DNA of 64,000 nt, taken from Lepus europaeus (taxonomy: Eukaryota > Chordata > Mammalia > Lagomorpha > Leporidae). The notes under the pieces were generated by a model, which was not told where the DNA came from, made no database searches, and was given only the letters and a program-made list of their open reading frames with translations. Below are positions 1 to 10,420 of this stretch, one piece after another. The DNA lies in contig NC_084831.1 in assembly GCF_033115175.1 (NCBI RefSeq), positions 46,222,002-46,286,001 of the forward strand, read 5' to 3'. Position 1 is the first letter of the stretch, and each line of letters opens with the position of its first letter. The translations under genes and the position numbers were made by a program.

Positions 1-160
1 GGCCTGGGGCTCTGGCTTCTGGGAACAGGGACCAGAAGGCTGGTGGCTAGGCCTCGGCTCCACTATCAGCCTTCAGCATCCAGTAGTCTCATGCTTCCCA
101 TTTCACTCCCTGTGTTCTTTTCTCTGCTCTTCTGATTGCCCCTTTGTCTACCTATCATGC

Positions 161-320
161 ACCCAGCCATCCATCCAGCCAGCCAGCCACCCATCCATCT
201 CAACCCATCCATCCACCATCATCCACCCAGCCACCCAGCCAGCCATCTACCCATCCATCCATTCACCCATCCACCTGTCCACCCGTCCACCCATCCACCC
301 CCTCATCCATCCAGCCAGCA
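161..320. repeat. CATC/CAGC/CACC-rich simple repeat
   Basis: An imperfect tetranucleotide array built from CATC, CAGC and CACC units on the plus strand. Both short ORFs across it translate to low-complexity Pro/His/Ser strings, which is a by-product of the repeat. Confidence 0.9.
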
Positions 321-554
321 CACAGTATAGTTGACCATGGGCTCCGATTATGAAGCCCTGAACCAGACACTGAGGCACAGCCACAGCCCGTGTGCTTGCA
401 GCAGAATTCCCTCGTGCCTACCACCTGCCGGGCTCTCCTGGGTTCATGGCCCCTTCTGTAGTCCCATTTCACAGTACAGAAGCTTGAGGCTCTCGGAGGT
501 GAGGTTCCATAGCTCTATCTTCCCGAGTCTGACTGCGTTCCTAGCCTCGTGGGT

Positions 555-730
555 AACCTGGTGGTGGGGATAGCACTGGTTTGGGAGTCCTGGATTCTAA
601 TCTCAGTTCTCTTTGGGCTGTCTGTGTGACTTGTTTTTCCGAGGTTCAGTTTTGTCACCTGTAAAATGGGACCTAAGCCTGTCTTTGTGCATGGCCTCGG
701 GGTTCTCGTGGGGCTCCGAGAAGCGATGGG
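555..730 (+). repeat. MIR SINE remnant
   Basis: Shows the MIR order of motifs: a tRNA B-box-like start, a degraded CTGTGTGACTT core, then a run resembling CAGTTT followed by CCTGTAAAATGGGA. Diverged, as expected for an element active before the placental radiation. Confidence 0.75.
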
Positions 731-2823
731 ATGGAGGAATCTGGGCACACTGCAGTGTGTGACAGCTGGGTGGAGGGCTGCCGCGGTGACCGTAGTCCAC
801 CTCCTGACAGCCTGGGGATAGGCAGTCGGGAGCTGAGATTTTGGGAGGCGCTTCCGAGCTCACACAGGTGCCCAGAGGCAGGTGGAGACGGGGAGAAACA
901 TGCATCCAGCTTGGCCTCTGTCTTGAAACTGCCTGGGAGTCCCTGCCCACGCCCCTTCGCTCTGTGAGCTCCGTTTCCCCCACTCCAGGGCTCCAGACGG
1001 GTCACCCGGCACCCCAGGGCCTTCCTCTCCTCCTGCCTGGGCGGCTGTGCTCAGGGGCGCAGGGAGGAGGAAGGAGGCTCCCGCCCTGGCCCAGGCTCTT
1101 TCTCCCCAGCCCCGCCCCCTCCGTGGGCAAGCCCGGTGCTGGGGCGGCCTGGGCTGGTTTCAGTCATTTACGGAGCGTTTACAGTCAACTCGCCTCTGTG
1201 TGTGCGATGCCCTCAGCAGAGGTCACCTCGGGAAGAGGTCCTGGGGCCTGCGCCACCGGCACCACCGCCGCCATGTTGCCCATGCCACCCCTGTTCCCCG
1301 GAGGAGGGCGAGGGGCTGGCGGGTGGGGAGGGAAGCACCTTCTGCCAGCCTCCTGGACCAGCGGGGGCTCTGGTGTGGTGGCCCTGAGCGCGATGGCCGT
1401 TGGGGTGAGGCCGGCCCGGGGCGGAGCAGGCCTGTTGCTGGGTATTAATGAGTAACTGTTGACAGCTTCACGTGCTCCTGTGCTGGGGACGCAGCGTGAG
1501 GTTGGGGGTGCAGAGAACGGCACACATTTCAAGCCCTGCCCCCTCCCTCACAGCTCATTCCTGTGACCTTGGCCGAGGGACCTCTCCCTCACCCCCTCCC
1601 CCTGCTAGGATTCAGGCGGGACGGCAGAGGGAGGCTGGCATCACGCCTGGCAGGGAATGGATGCAGAGGCTCCATTCTCAGGACTGGTGTTGGCAGTGCC
1701 CGGGGCGGGGAGCTGCGCACCGGTGTGTTACAAGGACCCGGGCTGTGAGAGCCGGCACAGGTCCACTGTAGCCAGGGAGGGAGGGAGGGAGGGCGTGGTA
1801 AGCCAGGGCATGGTCCTCAAGCCAGCCCTGCCCCCTGCTCTCAGTGCCTGACCGGGGAAGGCTTCAGGAATGGGAATTTTCTGGATTGGAAGAAACAGAA
1901 AAAAACAGGAGTAGAGCCAGCCATCAGGGCATGGGGGAGGTGCAGCTGTGCCTGCTCTGGGGGAGCTGGGAGTCTGCTGGGGGAGCAAGGAGGCTTCCCA
2001 GAGAAGGTGAGCCGGGCTTTGCAGGTTAAATAGGAGTTTGCCTGACAGAGAAGATGGGGAAAGACTGCCAGGCAGAGGAACAGCGTGGCCCAAGCCATGT
2101 AGCACAAGGATAAGGCAGGTGAGACGACGTGGCCCAGGACAAGGTGGAGTGAGGGGCTCAGCTCCGGGGCCTGGGATGCCGGACTGGGGAAGTCAGACCC
2201 GGCTGATGGGACAGGAGAGGGGTGTGCCCGCTCTGCTGACTGAATGACCGGCTGACGTCTGGCAGGGGACAGCTCATGGGCGGGCCGTGCCAGTGAGGCT
2301 CCTTTCTGGCACAGGTGGGAGGGGCTGCTCAGGGGGCTAAGGCAGAGTCAGACTGAGGGCTGCAGGAACCCAGGGCACTTCTAAGTCTTCACACACTGGG
2401 TGCTTGTGGAGGCTGGAGACAGCACCAGCACGTCCCTCTAGGTGCTCTCGCTGGCTTCCCAAGCAGAGCCGTACTGATCTGGTGGTCAGCTGGGGCTCAG
2501 GACCACGGAGGGAGCCTACTGAGGGGAGTGGTTGGGGTGCTGAGCCCCCTGGCTGAGATGAGCAGGGGAGCTGGGAGAAGAGGAAGGAGTGTCAGGGAGA
2601 GCAGGGCCACGCCCCGACCAGCTTCAGACTCTGCCCACAAAGCGCCCGTTCCTCACTCCTGCCCGCTCTGCTGGGGCCCAGGACCAGGACGTGGCTGGCA
2701 GCTAAGGCTCTATCCTCTGTGTGAGCCTCCCTGCCTCTGGGAACCACGCGGTGCTCTGCGTAAGCACAACCAGACTGTGTAGTCTCCTGCCAAGAACTCT
2801 GCCAGGGCTCCGCACTGCTTCTG

Positions 2824-2856
2824 CACTTGATCTTAGCCAAAAGGCCGAGAAGTGAT
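2824..2856 (-). pseudogene. U2 snRNA 5'-end fragment
   Basis: The reverse complement matches the first 33 bases of U2 snRNA, including the 5' stem region (CTTCTCGGCCTTTTGGC), apart from one substitution at base 4. Similarity stops right after the CAAGTG motif, so the branch-site-pairing region, Sm site and 3' loops are missing. This is a 5'-truncated-body retrocopy and not a functional snRNA gene. Confidence 0.85.
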
Positions 2857-2929
2857 CCCCTCCACTGCTTCTGAATAAAGGCTGAGCTTTTTAGGCTCAG
2901 GCTCTGGGGTTTCTGTACTTTGATTCCTA

Positions 2930-3288
2930 ATGATGATAATGACGATGATCGGGAGGATAAGGGTGATGGTGATGGTGATGGTGATGGTGAGGAGGGTGAC
3001 GGTGATGGTGATGGTGAGGATGGTGATGGTGAGGAGGGTGACGGTGACGGTGATGGTGATGGTGAAGAGGGTGATGGTGATGGTGAGGATGGTGATGGTG
3101 ATGGTGAGGAGGGTGACGGTGATGGTGATGGTGAGGAGGGTGATGGTGATGGTGAGGAGGGTGACGGTGATGGTGATGGTGATGGTGATGGTGATGGTGA
3201 GGAGGGTGATGGTGATGGTGATGGTGAAGAGGGTGATGGTGATGGTGAAGAGGGTGATGGTGATGGTGATGGTGAGGATGGTGATGGT
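2930..3288. repeat. GGTGAT/GGTGAGGAGGGTGAC minisatellite, left half
   Basis: A hexamer array (GGTGAT) with interspersed GGTGAGGAG variants forming a higher-order unit. It opens long ORFs in several frames (Asp-Gly-Glu, Val-Met, His-rich, Ile-Thr), all trivial translations of the repeat. The array is continued after a 455-bp LTR insertion at 3744. Confidence 0.95.
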
Positions 3289-3743
3289 TGTGCCAGCCTG
3301 CAGCACAAAGAACCAGGCTTCCTGAAACAGAGTGGGAATGGGGACAAGGAGGCAAAGAATGGAGCCAAGACAAATCCTGATCAAGGCTGGTTTATTCAAC
3401 AAATCCAGCAGTATTTAAACATGACCAGTTGTATACAAGAAGGCACACAAAGGATCTACATATGTAAAAGACTTTTTGGAGTTACAAAGAGTTCCCAACA
3501 AGGTTCTTCTACTTGACAGATCATAAAATGTTATCAATCGTTGATTACAAGGGTACAATAAAACACCTAAGAGATAAATGCAGGTTTCAAGCCTGATTAA
3601 TTATCTACATGGGTCTCTTGTAAGAAGTGTAACAGTGAGATAAAGTTTTTCCTGCCTCTTCCTGGAACCTCCTTAGCTTTTTGTCTGTGCCAGATGTCTC
3701 CATCCATATGTTTACATGTAAACAAAAAGACTGGCTGCCCACA
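3289..3743 (-). mobile_element. Solo endogenous retrovirus LTR (ERV2/ERVK-like)
   Basis: On the minus strand the element starts TGTGGGCAGCC and ends GGCTGGCACA, so it has the TG...CA ends of an LTR. It is bracketed by the hexamer GATGGT at 3283-3288 and 3744-3749, the 6-bp target duplication typical of ERV2-class integrations, although the hexamer is also the host repeat unit. Internally there is a TTTAAATA box (around 3412-3419) and an AATAAA polyadenylation signal (3391-3396). No coding region is attached, so this is a solo LTR left by recombination. The family name is an inference. Confidence 0.75.
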
Positions 3744-4256
3744 GATGGTGATGGTGATGGTGATGGTGATGGTGATGGTGATGGTGATGGTGAGGTGGTG
3801 ATGGTGATGGTGAGGTGGTGATGGTGACGGTGATGGTGATGGTGATGGTGAGGAGGGTGATAGTGATGGTGAGGAGGGTGACAGGGATGGTGATGGTGAT
3901 GGTGATGGTGAGGTGGTGATGGTGATGGTGAGGTGGTGATGGTGACGGTGATGGTGATGGTGATGGTGAGGAGGGTGATAGTGATGGTGAGGAGGGTGAC
4001 AGGGATGGTGATGGTGATGGTGATGGTGAGGAGGGTGATGGTGATAGGTGGTGATGGTGATGGTGAAGAGGGGGATGGTGATGGTGAGGAGGGTGATGGT
4101 GATGGTGAGGAGGTTGATGGTGATAGGTGGTGATGGTGATGGTGATGCTGATGCTGATGCTGATGGTGAGGATGCTAACGGTAGTGGTGGTGATGGCGAT
4201 GACAGGGATGATGGTGATGATGGGGATGGGGATGGGGATGGTGATGATGGTGAGAG
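3744..4256. repeat. GATGGT minisatellite, right half
   Basis: Continues the array interrupted by the LTR. It contains a long near-perfect duplication (roughly 3790-3900 against 3903-4015) and degrades toward 4140-4256 into GATGCT and GATGGG variants. It opens long low-complexity ORFs that should not be annotated as genes. Confidence 0.93.
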
Positions 4257-4684
4257 TGACTGGGCCAGGAGGTAATGAGGCAAAGAGAAAGGTATCTTCT
4301 AGAAGCACAGAGCCAGCAGGCATCAGGGCATGCTGATGGGGTGGAAGGTGCCCAGGTCCCTGCCGGAGTTCAGACGTGGGGGGGGCTCCCCCTCCTCCTC
4401 CCCCCATCTTGGCGCCACCTGTCGGGATGGAGCTCCCTGGAGCAGAAGCACAGCCTCTCGATGCCGTTGAGGGCAGGGGCAGCACGGGCGCCATTTATGG
4501 GCCAGGGACGGAACAGTGGGCTCTCATCAGGTATCTGTCGAAACAAATGTGGAGCTGAGGAGAGCAGGACCCAGAGAAGCCAGGTGACTTGATCTTCAGA
4601 GGCCACAAGTACTGACTTACGGAGCAGTTAGCAGGGGTCAGCACCGGGCTGGGGCTGCTCCTGGGATCCTACAGCAACCCAGGA

Positions 4685-5300
4685 GACAGGCTTAACTGGC
4701 CCGATTTAAAAAGTATAGTAAAATGCGCTTAAATTTACTGTCTTTTTTTTTTAAAGATTTATTTGAGAGTTGGAGCCAGGAGCTTCCTCCAGGTCTCCCA
4801 CCTGAGTGCAAGGGCCCAAGCACTTAAGTTATCCTTTGCTGCTTTTCCCAGACCATTAGCAGGGAGCTGGATCAGAAGTGGAGCAGCCCGGACTTGAACC
4901 GGCGCCTACATGGGATGCCGGCACCACAGGTGGTGGTCTGTCTTAACCACATTAAGTGTTCAGTGGGACTAAACACATTCATGTGACTGTGCCACCAATC
5001 TCCAGGACTCTTCACCTTGTGAAACTTGAACTCTGCCCCATGCCCTGTTCCCCACCCCACCCCCAATTCCACTGTCTCTCCTATAGGGCCCTTGTAGAGT
5101 GGAGCTGTACGGTGTTTGTCTTTTTGTGGCTGGCCTATTTCGCTCAGCATAACGTCCTCAAGGTGTCACGGATGTGGGTGCGGCCCCTCCTTGCTGGGCT
5201 CCTGGTCTTCCATGGGGTGGAGACAGCAGCATGCGCTGGACGTGGGGGCTGCTCACATCTGTCGGCTACTATGGCTAGCGCTGCTCTCAACACAGCCGTG
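4685..5300 (+). mobile_element. Ancient L1 3'-end fragment, interrupted by a SINE
   Basis: The left piece resembles the L1M phrase GTATAGTAAAATGC. The right piece resumes with TCTTAACCACATTAAGTG and runs to the familiar GGCCTATTTCGCTCAGCATA segment. A reverse-oriented CSINE lies between the two pieces. Old and strongly diverged, with no ORF. Confidence 0.75.
4745..4937 (-). mobile_element. CSINE (lagomorph C repeat), truncated
   Basis: Reads in reverse as a C repeat: a T-run, AAAGATTTATTTGAGAG, the AGCAGGGAGCTGGATCAGAAG core and the TTGAACCGGCGC box. Flanked by the direct repeat CTGTCTT at 4738-4744 and 4938-4944, the target site within the L1. Confidence 0.85.
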
Positions 5301-5955
5301 CGAGTGCCTCTTGGCAGATGGCGCCATCCTACAGAGAGCCGGAGGGGCTCTGGGAGGAGGCTGAGCTGCTGGGACCCACGGTGAGGACCTGGCCAAGAAA
5401 GGGGCCTCACCCAGTACCCCAGGCCCCAAAGGCAGGGCTCCTTCTGCCTGCTCTCACTGCCTCCCCCTCCACCACCCCCTGCCCAGCCCTTGGTGCTGCA
5501 CGGGTGGGTCCACCCAGATCCTGGGACAGGGACTGGTGGGCGCAGCAGGCGCCATGCACTTCTCTGTCCCCACTGCAGCCCCTGGGCCAAGAAGCCCTTG
5601 AGAGCGGCCTGCCTCCCGCTCATTTTCCATGAATGCAGGCAGGTGCTGGGCACCGGGAAATGACGAGATGTGAGCTCAAGGGCAGGAGTCTGTGTCTTCC
5701 ACTCGCTACTGCCCACCAGTGCACCCAGCAGGTGCTCAGTGAAGAGAAAGGAGGCAGAGCCTGAGCAGGAGCCCCAAGATGCGCCAGCCCCCTGGTGCTG
5801 GGCAGCCCTGAGCGGACCCCTCCCCCGTGGAAGAGCGAGGCCCAGTGTGTGTGGAGGGGGTCGCTAGCACCCCAGGGGAGCAGCACCCAGGCTTGTGGGG
5901 GCAGCAGGCCCTTCCCAGGCCCACTGCACACAGGCTGCCTCCCTCTGCCCTGCAG

Positions 5956-6050
5956 ATCACCTTTGTCCCCGCTGACTCCGACTTCCAAGGCATCATGTCC
6001 CCGAAGGCCCTGGGCCTGCTGGAAAACGGGCTTGCAGTGGAGAGGAAGAG
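5956..6050 (+). CDS. BSND: BSND exon 2
   Basis: Acceptor CCCTGCAG precedes ATC and donor GTAGGT follows. Encodes [20 protein letters not shown] and onward to ERK, then two bases of a split Ser codon. This is the juxtamembrane start of the cytosolic tail, closely similar to human barttin from residue 60. Confidence 0.95.
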
Positions 6051-6261
6051 GTAGGTGGCCGCCCCTGAGGGCTGGGTGGTCTCCCCCGCGGGAGGGAGGG
6101 GGCGGAGAGAGGGGTGGCAGCGTCTCCTCCCCCAGGCCCAGCTCCGGGCCCTGCCTCCCTCTCCCTGAGAAGGTACTCTTAGGAATCGGGCATGGATTTG
6201 AGCTGTCTTCATCCCCACCGCACCTCTGTGCTGATTCGGGGGACGGCAAAGAAACACTGAC

Positions 6262-6352
6262 CACACAGCCAGACTTGGGGTCAGGCCCAAGCTCTGCCCT
6301 TCACTTACTCACTTAGGGGGGCCTTGGCCTCCTCGTCCAGGAAATGGGTACA
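6262..6352 (+). repeat. MIR SINE remnant in BSND intron 2
   Basis: Carries the degraded core CAAGCTCTGCCCTTCACTTACT and the end piece CCTCGTCCAGGAAATGGG, typical of MIR. Confidence 0.55.
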
Positions 6353-6497
6353 GCAAATCCCTCAAGGCTTTCCTGAGTCTGGGGGAGAGCGCGCGCCCAG
6401 AGCAGACAGGGCCAGGGCGAACACTGGTGCCTGTAAGGTGAGGGTCTGCCCCCCGCCGCCCGTGGTCTCTCCCACTGTGTCTGTGCCTCCTCCCCAG

Positions 6498-6770
6498 CCC
6501 CCAGGCCCCCTACGTCAGGCTGTGGGAGGAAGCCGCCTACGACCAGAGCCTGCCTGACTTCAGCCACATCCAGATGAAGGTCATGAGTTACAGCGAGGAC
6601 CCCCGGCCTCTGCTGGCCTCCGAGCCGGCTCAGCTGAAGCCTGGAAGCAGTGACAACAGAGGAGGCCTGGGCGCCCAAGACACTCAGTCCCGGGTGGAGG
6701 CCGCCGTGGTCGTCCACCGAGGCTCGGACGAGAAGGAGGGAGGAAGGACCCCAAGCCAGAGCAGGCCTGG
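6498..6770 (+). CDS. BSND: BSND exon 3
   Basis: Acceptor TCCCCAG and donor GTGAGT; the exon begins in phase 2 and ends in phase 2, so it joins exon 2 and exon 4 cleanly. Encodes the PY-like region ([20 protein letters not shown]) and [10 protein letters not shown]. In human the tyrosine is Tyr98, whose mutation raises ClC-K currents. Here the residue two before the Tyr is Ala instead of the human Pro, and the exon is two codons shorter before it. Confidence 0.95.
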
Positions 6771-6909
6771 GTGAGTGCCAGGGGCGGCAGGCCCGCTGCC
6801 CGGCTCCTGCATAAAGCAGGAGACGGTTGAGAGGCCATGGAGGTGGGGGAGTGGGGCCTATTGGGAGGAAGGGGAGGGCGGTGGAGGGTGAGGGGCCCCT
6901 GGGGCAGCA

Positions 6910-7055
6910 GGTGCAGCCGTAGAATGGGTATGGACTTCGGGGTCCAACACCGGCTGCTTTGCTGTGTAACCTGACAAGTTTCCCCTCCCAGCCTCAGTTT
7001 CCCGGTGTTGGAATACTCACTTGCTGTCACCTAGGGTTGTTGTGAGCACCAGGGC
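6910..7055 (+). repeat. MIR SINE remnant in BSND intron 3
   Basis: Contains TGCTGTGTAACCTGACAAGT, CCTCAGTTTCCC and GGTTGTTGTGAGCACC in the order expected for MIR. Confidence 0.8.
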
Positions 7056-7439
7056 TATGCAGGTCCTTGTTCTCAGAACGCTCGTTGTGAGCAGCGTGGG
7101 CTGGGAGCAGCCAGAGGCCCTGCGTTCACACGTTCACATCCTGCCTCTGTTACTCACCTGCTCTGTGGACCTGGGCATCCTTGGCCTCATTTTCTTGTGA
7201 ACTGAGCTCCTGGGCCGTCTGTTTAATTTATTCATTCCTTCAACATCCCTGGCCCCTTCCCCATTCCAGGCCTTGGCCGGCCTCCACCCTCCAGGAGCCC
7301 CCGCGTGATGCGGGAGGCAGACAAGGGACCAGGAGGAGACCCCAGTGTGCCTGGGGCTGTGAGAGGCCCGAGGAGGAGATCCAATGGTTGGAGACGGGCA
7401 GGAGTGACCCGGTGGGAAACAACATAGCAGAGCCCTGTT

Positions 7440-7640
7440 TCCTGAGCGCCTCCTCGGTGCCAGGCATTGTGCAGAGAGCTCTGCACCGATTATTTGCTGT
7501 AACCTCAGAAACAAGCAGAGAAGTGAGTGCTGTTACTCCCCCACTTTACAGGGAAGCAAACTGAGGCGAGAGAGGTGAACTGCCCCACCCCAGGCCTTGC
7601 AGCCAGCGGCTGGGAGCTGGACCCAGGCAGTCTGACTCAG
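7440..7640 (-). repeat. MIR SINE remnant, reverse orientation
   Basis: Reads on the plus strand as the reverse of MIR: GTGCCAGGCATTGTGC, then TTTACAGGGAAGCAAACTGA, then GACCCAGGCAGTCTGACTCA. It ends shortly before the exon 4 acceptor. Confidence 0.8.
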
Positions 7641-7676
7641 AGCTACCCTCGTCCTCACTGTCTTTGCCCCCTGCAG

Positions 7677-8094
7677 CCCCCCGGCCTGTCCCCAGGGCCC
7701 TGCACCCTTGGCCTCCTTCCAAGATGACCTAGAAGTGGGCTCCAGCGAGGGCAGCAGCCCCAGGCCATCTCCAGCCAACGGGGAGGAGCCTCCGCCTCCA
7801 CCAGGGGAACCCTGGGCCTGCAGGAGCCCGCCCGACCGCTTCCATGACTTCGCCCTGATTGACGAGGTGCCCACATCGGAGGACGCGGCCCTAGGGGGGC
7901 AGCAGCAGGAGGCAGCCCTGTCCAACCACTGGCCGCGCGGCCTGAGGACGAGGGAGGACGCGAAGGCGGCTTCGGACGCAGGTGCTGAGGAGCCCGAGGA
8001 GGAAGAGGAGGACTTGTACTATGGACTGCCCGACAGCCCTGGGGACCCCCTCCCAGACAAGGAACTGGGCTTTGAGCCCGATGCGCAGGGCTGA
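7677..8094 (+). CDS. BSND: BSND exon 4, terminal coding exon
   Basis: Acceptor CCCTGCAG at 7669-7676; stop TGA at 8092-8094. Encodes 139 codons including the stop, starting [15 protein letters not shown]. It continues through a Pro-rich stretch, the [11 protein letters not shown] segment and the acidic tail before YYGLPD. The tail is the poorly structured regulatory part of barttin. Frame continuity with exon 3 (phase 2 into one leftover base) confirms the call. Confidence 0.95.
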
Positions 8095-10323
8095 GGCGGT
8101 GCTGCTCCCTGGTCTCCAGCCTGGCCACACTGTGGAGACCCGGGCCACCTCACAGGGCTCAGCTTGACAACCTGCAAAATGGGATTAGCTGGAGATTGAA
8201 AAGAGACGGGGGTCAGCATGTACTTTGAGATCCTGTGACGCCACGCCTGGGGAGGGGCTGGGTGCTGTCAGGGGCCATGGCTCTTTCCCCGTTTGGTTTT
8301 CTTTGGCAAAACTTTGAAGGTAAAATATGCTTTGCTGAGAATATTTGCAGCCACTGGGGCCCTCAAAAGCCTTTTCTGCTTCCCCTAACGCTGGCCCCCG
8401 GCCAGGACCCCTCCTTGGTGCTCTCCCTGAGTGCCCCATCCCTGGTGCGGCCCCCCAAGCTTCCCATTCCTGTGGCGTCATAACCTGGAAGACACCCCAA
8501 ACTGTCCCCACCCAGACAAATCACGCCTCCTCCCCGCCAGTCCCTTCTGTGGCTCCCATGCACCTGCTGTGACTGACCCCTGCTGACTGCCCCCCCATCC
8601 CTGGGCAGCCCCTCCCCCAGCCCCGGGCCTCCTATACCTGGTTTCTGTTGGGATAGCCCACCGCCTTGTCTGTTTGCCAAAGGGGAGCTCCTTTGCCAAA
8701 GGGGAGACCCTGCAGACAGGACCCTCTGTCTTTTCCTGATGACCCTGTCTCCTGGAACAAGATGCCTGCCCTGCGGCCGGCCAGAGTTGGGGGGTGGGGT
8801 GGGGGGATGCAGCTACCTGCAGGCTGCCTCTCCCTCCCCCCTTCCCCAGCCTTTGGCCTCTCCCACCTTCCAACTTCCTATTGGCCCAGAGCAGCCCACC
8901 CGCACCTGCAGCGGGCATTTCCTGGGCTTGCCAGCCTGGGTGAAGTCAAGCTCCCCGGCTCGCTTCTGTTGGGACCAGGTGGCATTTTCAGGAGCCTCCG
9001 CGATGCGCCCGACGCTCAGCTGCCATCCTCGCAGGGAAAGAGCCTTGGAGGGCCCAGCGGGTTCTCGCCTTCCTGTGACGACAGCGCACAGTCCCGGGGC
9101 CGGGCTCTTTGTAAGGAAGCCAAGTACAGGGAAGAAGGCGAGGTGAGAGCAGCAGAAGACGGGTGCTCTCGGTGGGGGGCAGCTGGGGAGCAGCCACACC
9201 ACCATCCCGACTAGCGCAGCTCTGCGCTCAGCTGCCTCCGCCTCCGCAGCGTGGGCGCCAGGAGTCCCAGACCCGCGCCAGCCCCTCCCGCGCGGTCCCT
9301 CTGCGACCACCCGGCTGGACACGGCCACCAGATGGCAGCAGCTGCGGAAGACCGGACAGTGGAGACCTTCGTCTGGGTGGGACTCCGGGTGGCGGTGGGG
9401 GTCCTGACCGAGAGAGAGACCAGCCAGGAAGACCCGTCTCTGGAATGCACCCCCCACCCCGCTTCACAGCTGTGTCTACTTGGGTAGCCAGGGGCACCAG
9501 CAGGCACATCCTCTAGGCGAGTGGAGGTGGCACAGGTGTTGTCACTGCCGGCGGCCCTGGTCATGGATGAAAGGAGGGGTGGCCTGTTTGCCTGCTCTGC
9601 TGGCCAAGGCAGGGCCACCTGTGACCCACATCAGAGCGGAGCCAGCACCTGTGGCCGGGAAAAAAAAGTTTCAACATCTAAAGGGGTCACCTTTCTCCAT
9701 CTGCAGATTCTTTTATATAAAATCGCTTGACCTCCCTTGGGGAGCTCATGCTGGCTGGCTGGGCAGCCCAAAGGCAAAGTGGGCTCGGGCGTGACCGTGT
9801 GGGCAGCCATGTGGCGCTGGATCTCAGCTATGGCCTCGTGCCCGGGGGCTGCTGCTGCAGGGGCCAGGCCGCCCACTGGGGAGCTGCACACCTGACGCCC
9901 CCTCTGCTTACCTGTAACACACCCTATCCCTCACAGATGTTGTCCATTTGGACATTAAGCTCTACATCCTCCCTGCTGTTTGAGGTCGGGCCAGTCGGGT
10001 GCCTCCATGGACCTGCTCCCTCACGCGCAGAGGCAAGGTGCGGTTCCCACGGGCATAGGCGGGGAGGAAGACCCCCGGGGCACACCCGCAGTCACCGAGG
10101 TGGGCTTCGTGCTTGCTGCAGCGAAGGGGGACCACGGGCTGTCTCTGAGACAGGGTGCTGGGGGCGTCCACGGAGCGGCCCAGCCTGGGCTTGGCTGTAG
10201 GTTGGATGCTACAGCCAGGAATCAGGGACCAGTTCTGTGGCCAGGCAATTTCAGCGGTCTCTCCGCAAGGAAGCTGGGTCCTAGGCCATCACTGGCACAG
10301 AAGCCGCGGCCACCCTCTGGCCA

Positions 10324-10420
10324 GCAGGCGGGGTGTCTGGTCCTTTCTGTGCTGTGGACCATACCCGTGATTTGCCCGTGCTCAGCAGCGACTCCCATGG
10401 GGTCCTCACGTCTCCTGCTG
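10324..10420 (+). repeat. 97-bp dispersed duplicate, copy 1
   Basis: Aligns without gaps to 11641-11737, with four differences that are all C/T transitions. The shared block contains GACCATACCCGTGATTTGCC. No protein or repeat family was recognised. Confidence 0.9.

Larger units (their letters stand above)
1..5955 (+). other. BSND: 3' part of BSND intron 1
   Basis: No exon was found here. The first barttin exon should encode about 59 residues with two membrane helices and a Cys-x-Cys palmitoylation pair; I searched for that pattern and did not see it, so exon 1 should lie upstream of the window. The stretch contains a CATC/CAGC simple repeat, a MIR, a U2 snRNA fragment, a split GGTGAT minisatellite with a solo LTR, and an old L1 interrupted by a SINE. 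The GC-rich part between about 730 and 2800 shows no gene and no recognised repeat. Confidence 0.75.
5956..8094 (+). other. BSND: BSND gene, exons 2-4 (barttin), partial
   Basis: Barttin is the beta subunit of ClC-Ka and ClC-Kb chloride channels. It is needed for their delivery to, and activity in, the basolateral membrane of the thick ascending limb and the inner-ear stria vascularis; loss causes Bartter syndrome with deafness. The three exons here join in frame (95+273+418 nt) into 261 residues, corresponding to the entire cytosolic tail after the two membrane helices. With a 59-residue exon 1 the protein would be about 320 residues, the human length. The C-terminus keeps the acidic [13 protein letters not shown] segment and ends [10 protein letters not shown]. 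No polyadenylation signal was recognised after the stop. Confidence 0.95.

Noticed and set aside
161-320. CRISPR-like or satellite array
   Set aside because: Short, imperfect tetranucleotide repeats without unique spacers in a vertebrate genome; a simple microsatellite.
841-1455. A 204-residue plus-strand ORF in GC-rich DNA
   Set aside because: Low-complexity Gly/Pro/Arg composition, no recognisable domain, no flanking exons. Chance ORF in a BSND intron.
2824-2856. A functional U2 snRNA gene
   Set aside because: Only the first 33 bases are present. The Sm site, later stem-loops and snRNA promoter elements are missing.
2920-3516. A 198-residue Asp-Gly-Glu-rich ORF and long ORFs in other frames (Val-Met, His, Ile-Thr, Ser-Pro)
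   Set aside because: Hexamer minisatellites stay open in several frames. There are no splice signals, the reading frame runs into an LTR, and all frames are equally long.
3597-4494. Minus-strand 228- and 260-residue ORFs
   Set aside because: They translate the right half of the same minisatellite plus flanking unique DNA and resemble no protein.
1-5955. BSND exon 1
   Set aside because: Searched for a two-helix segment beginning ADEKTFRIGF and ending before ITFVP. Not present, so it should lie upstream of the window.
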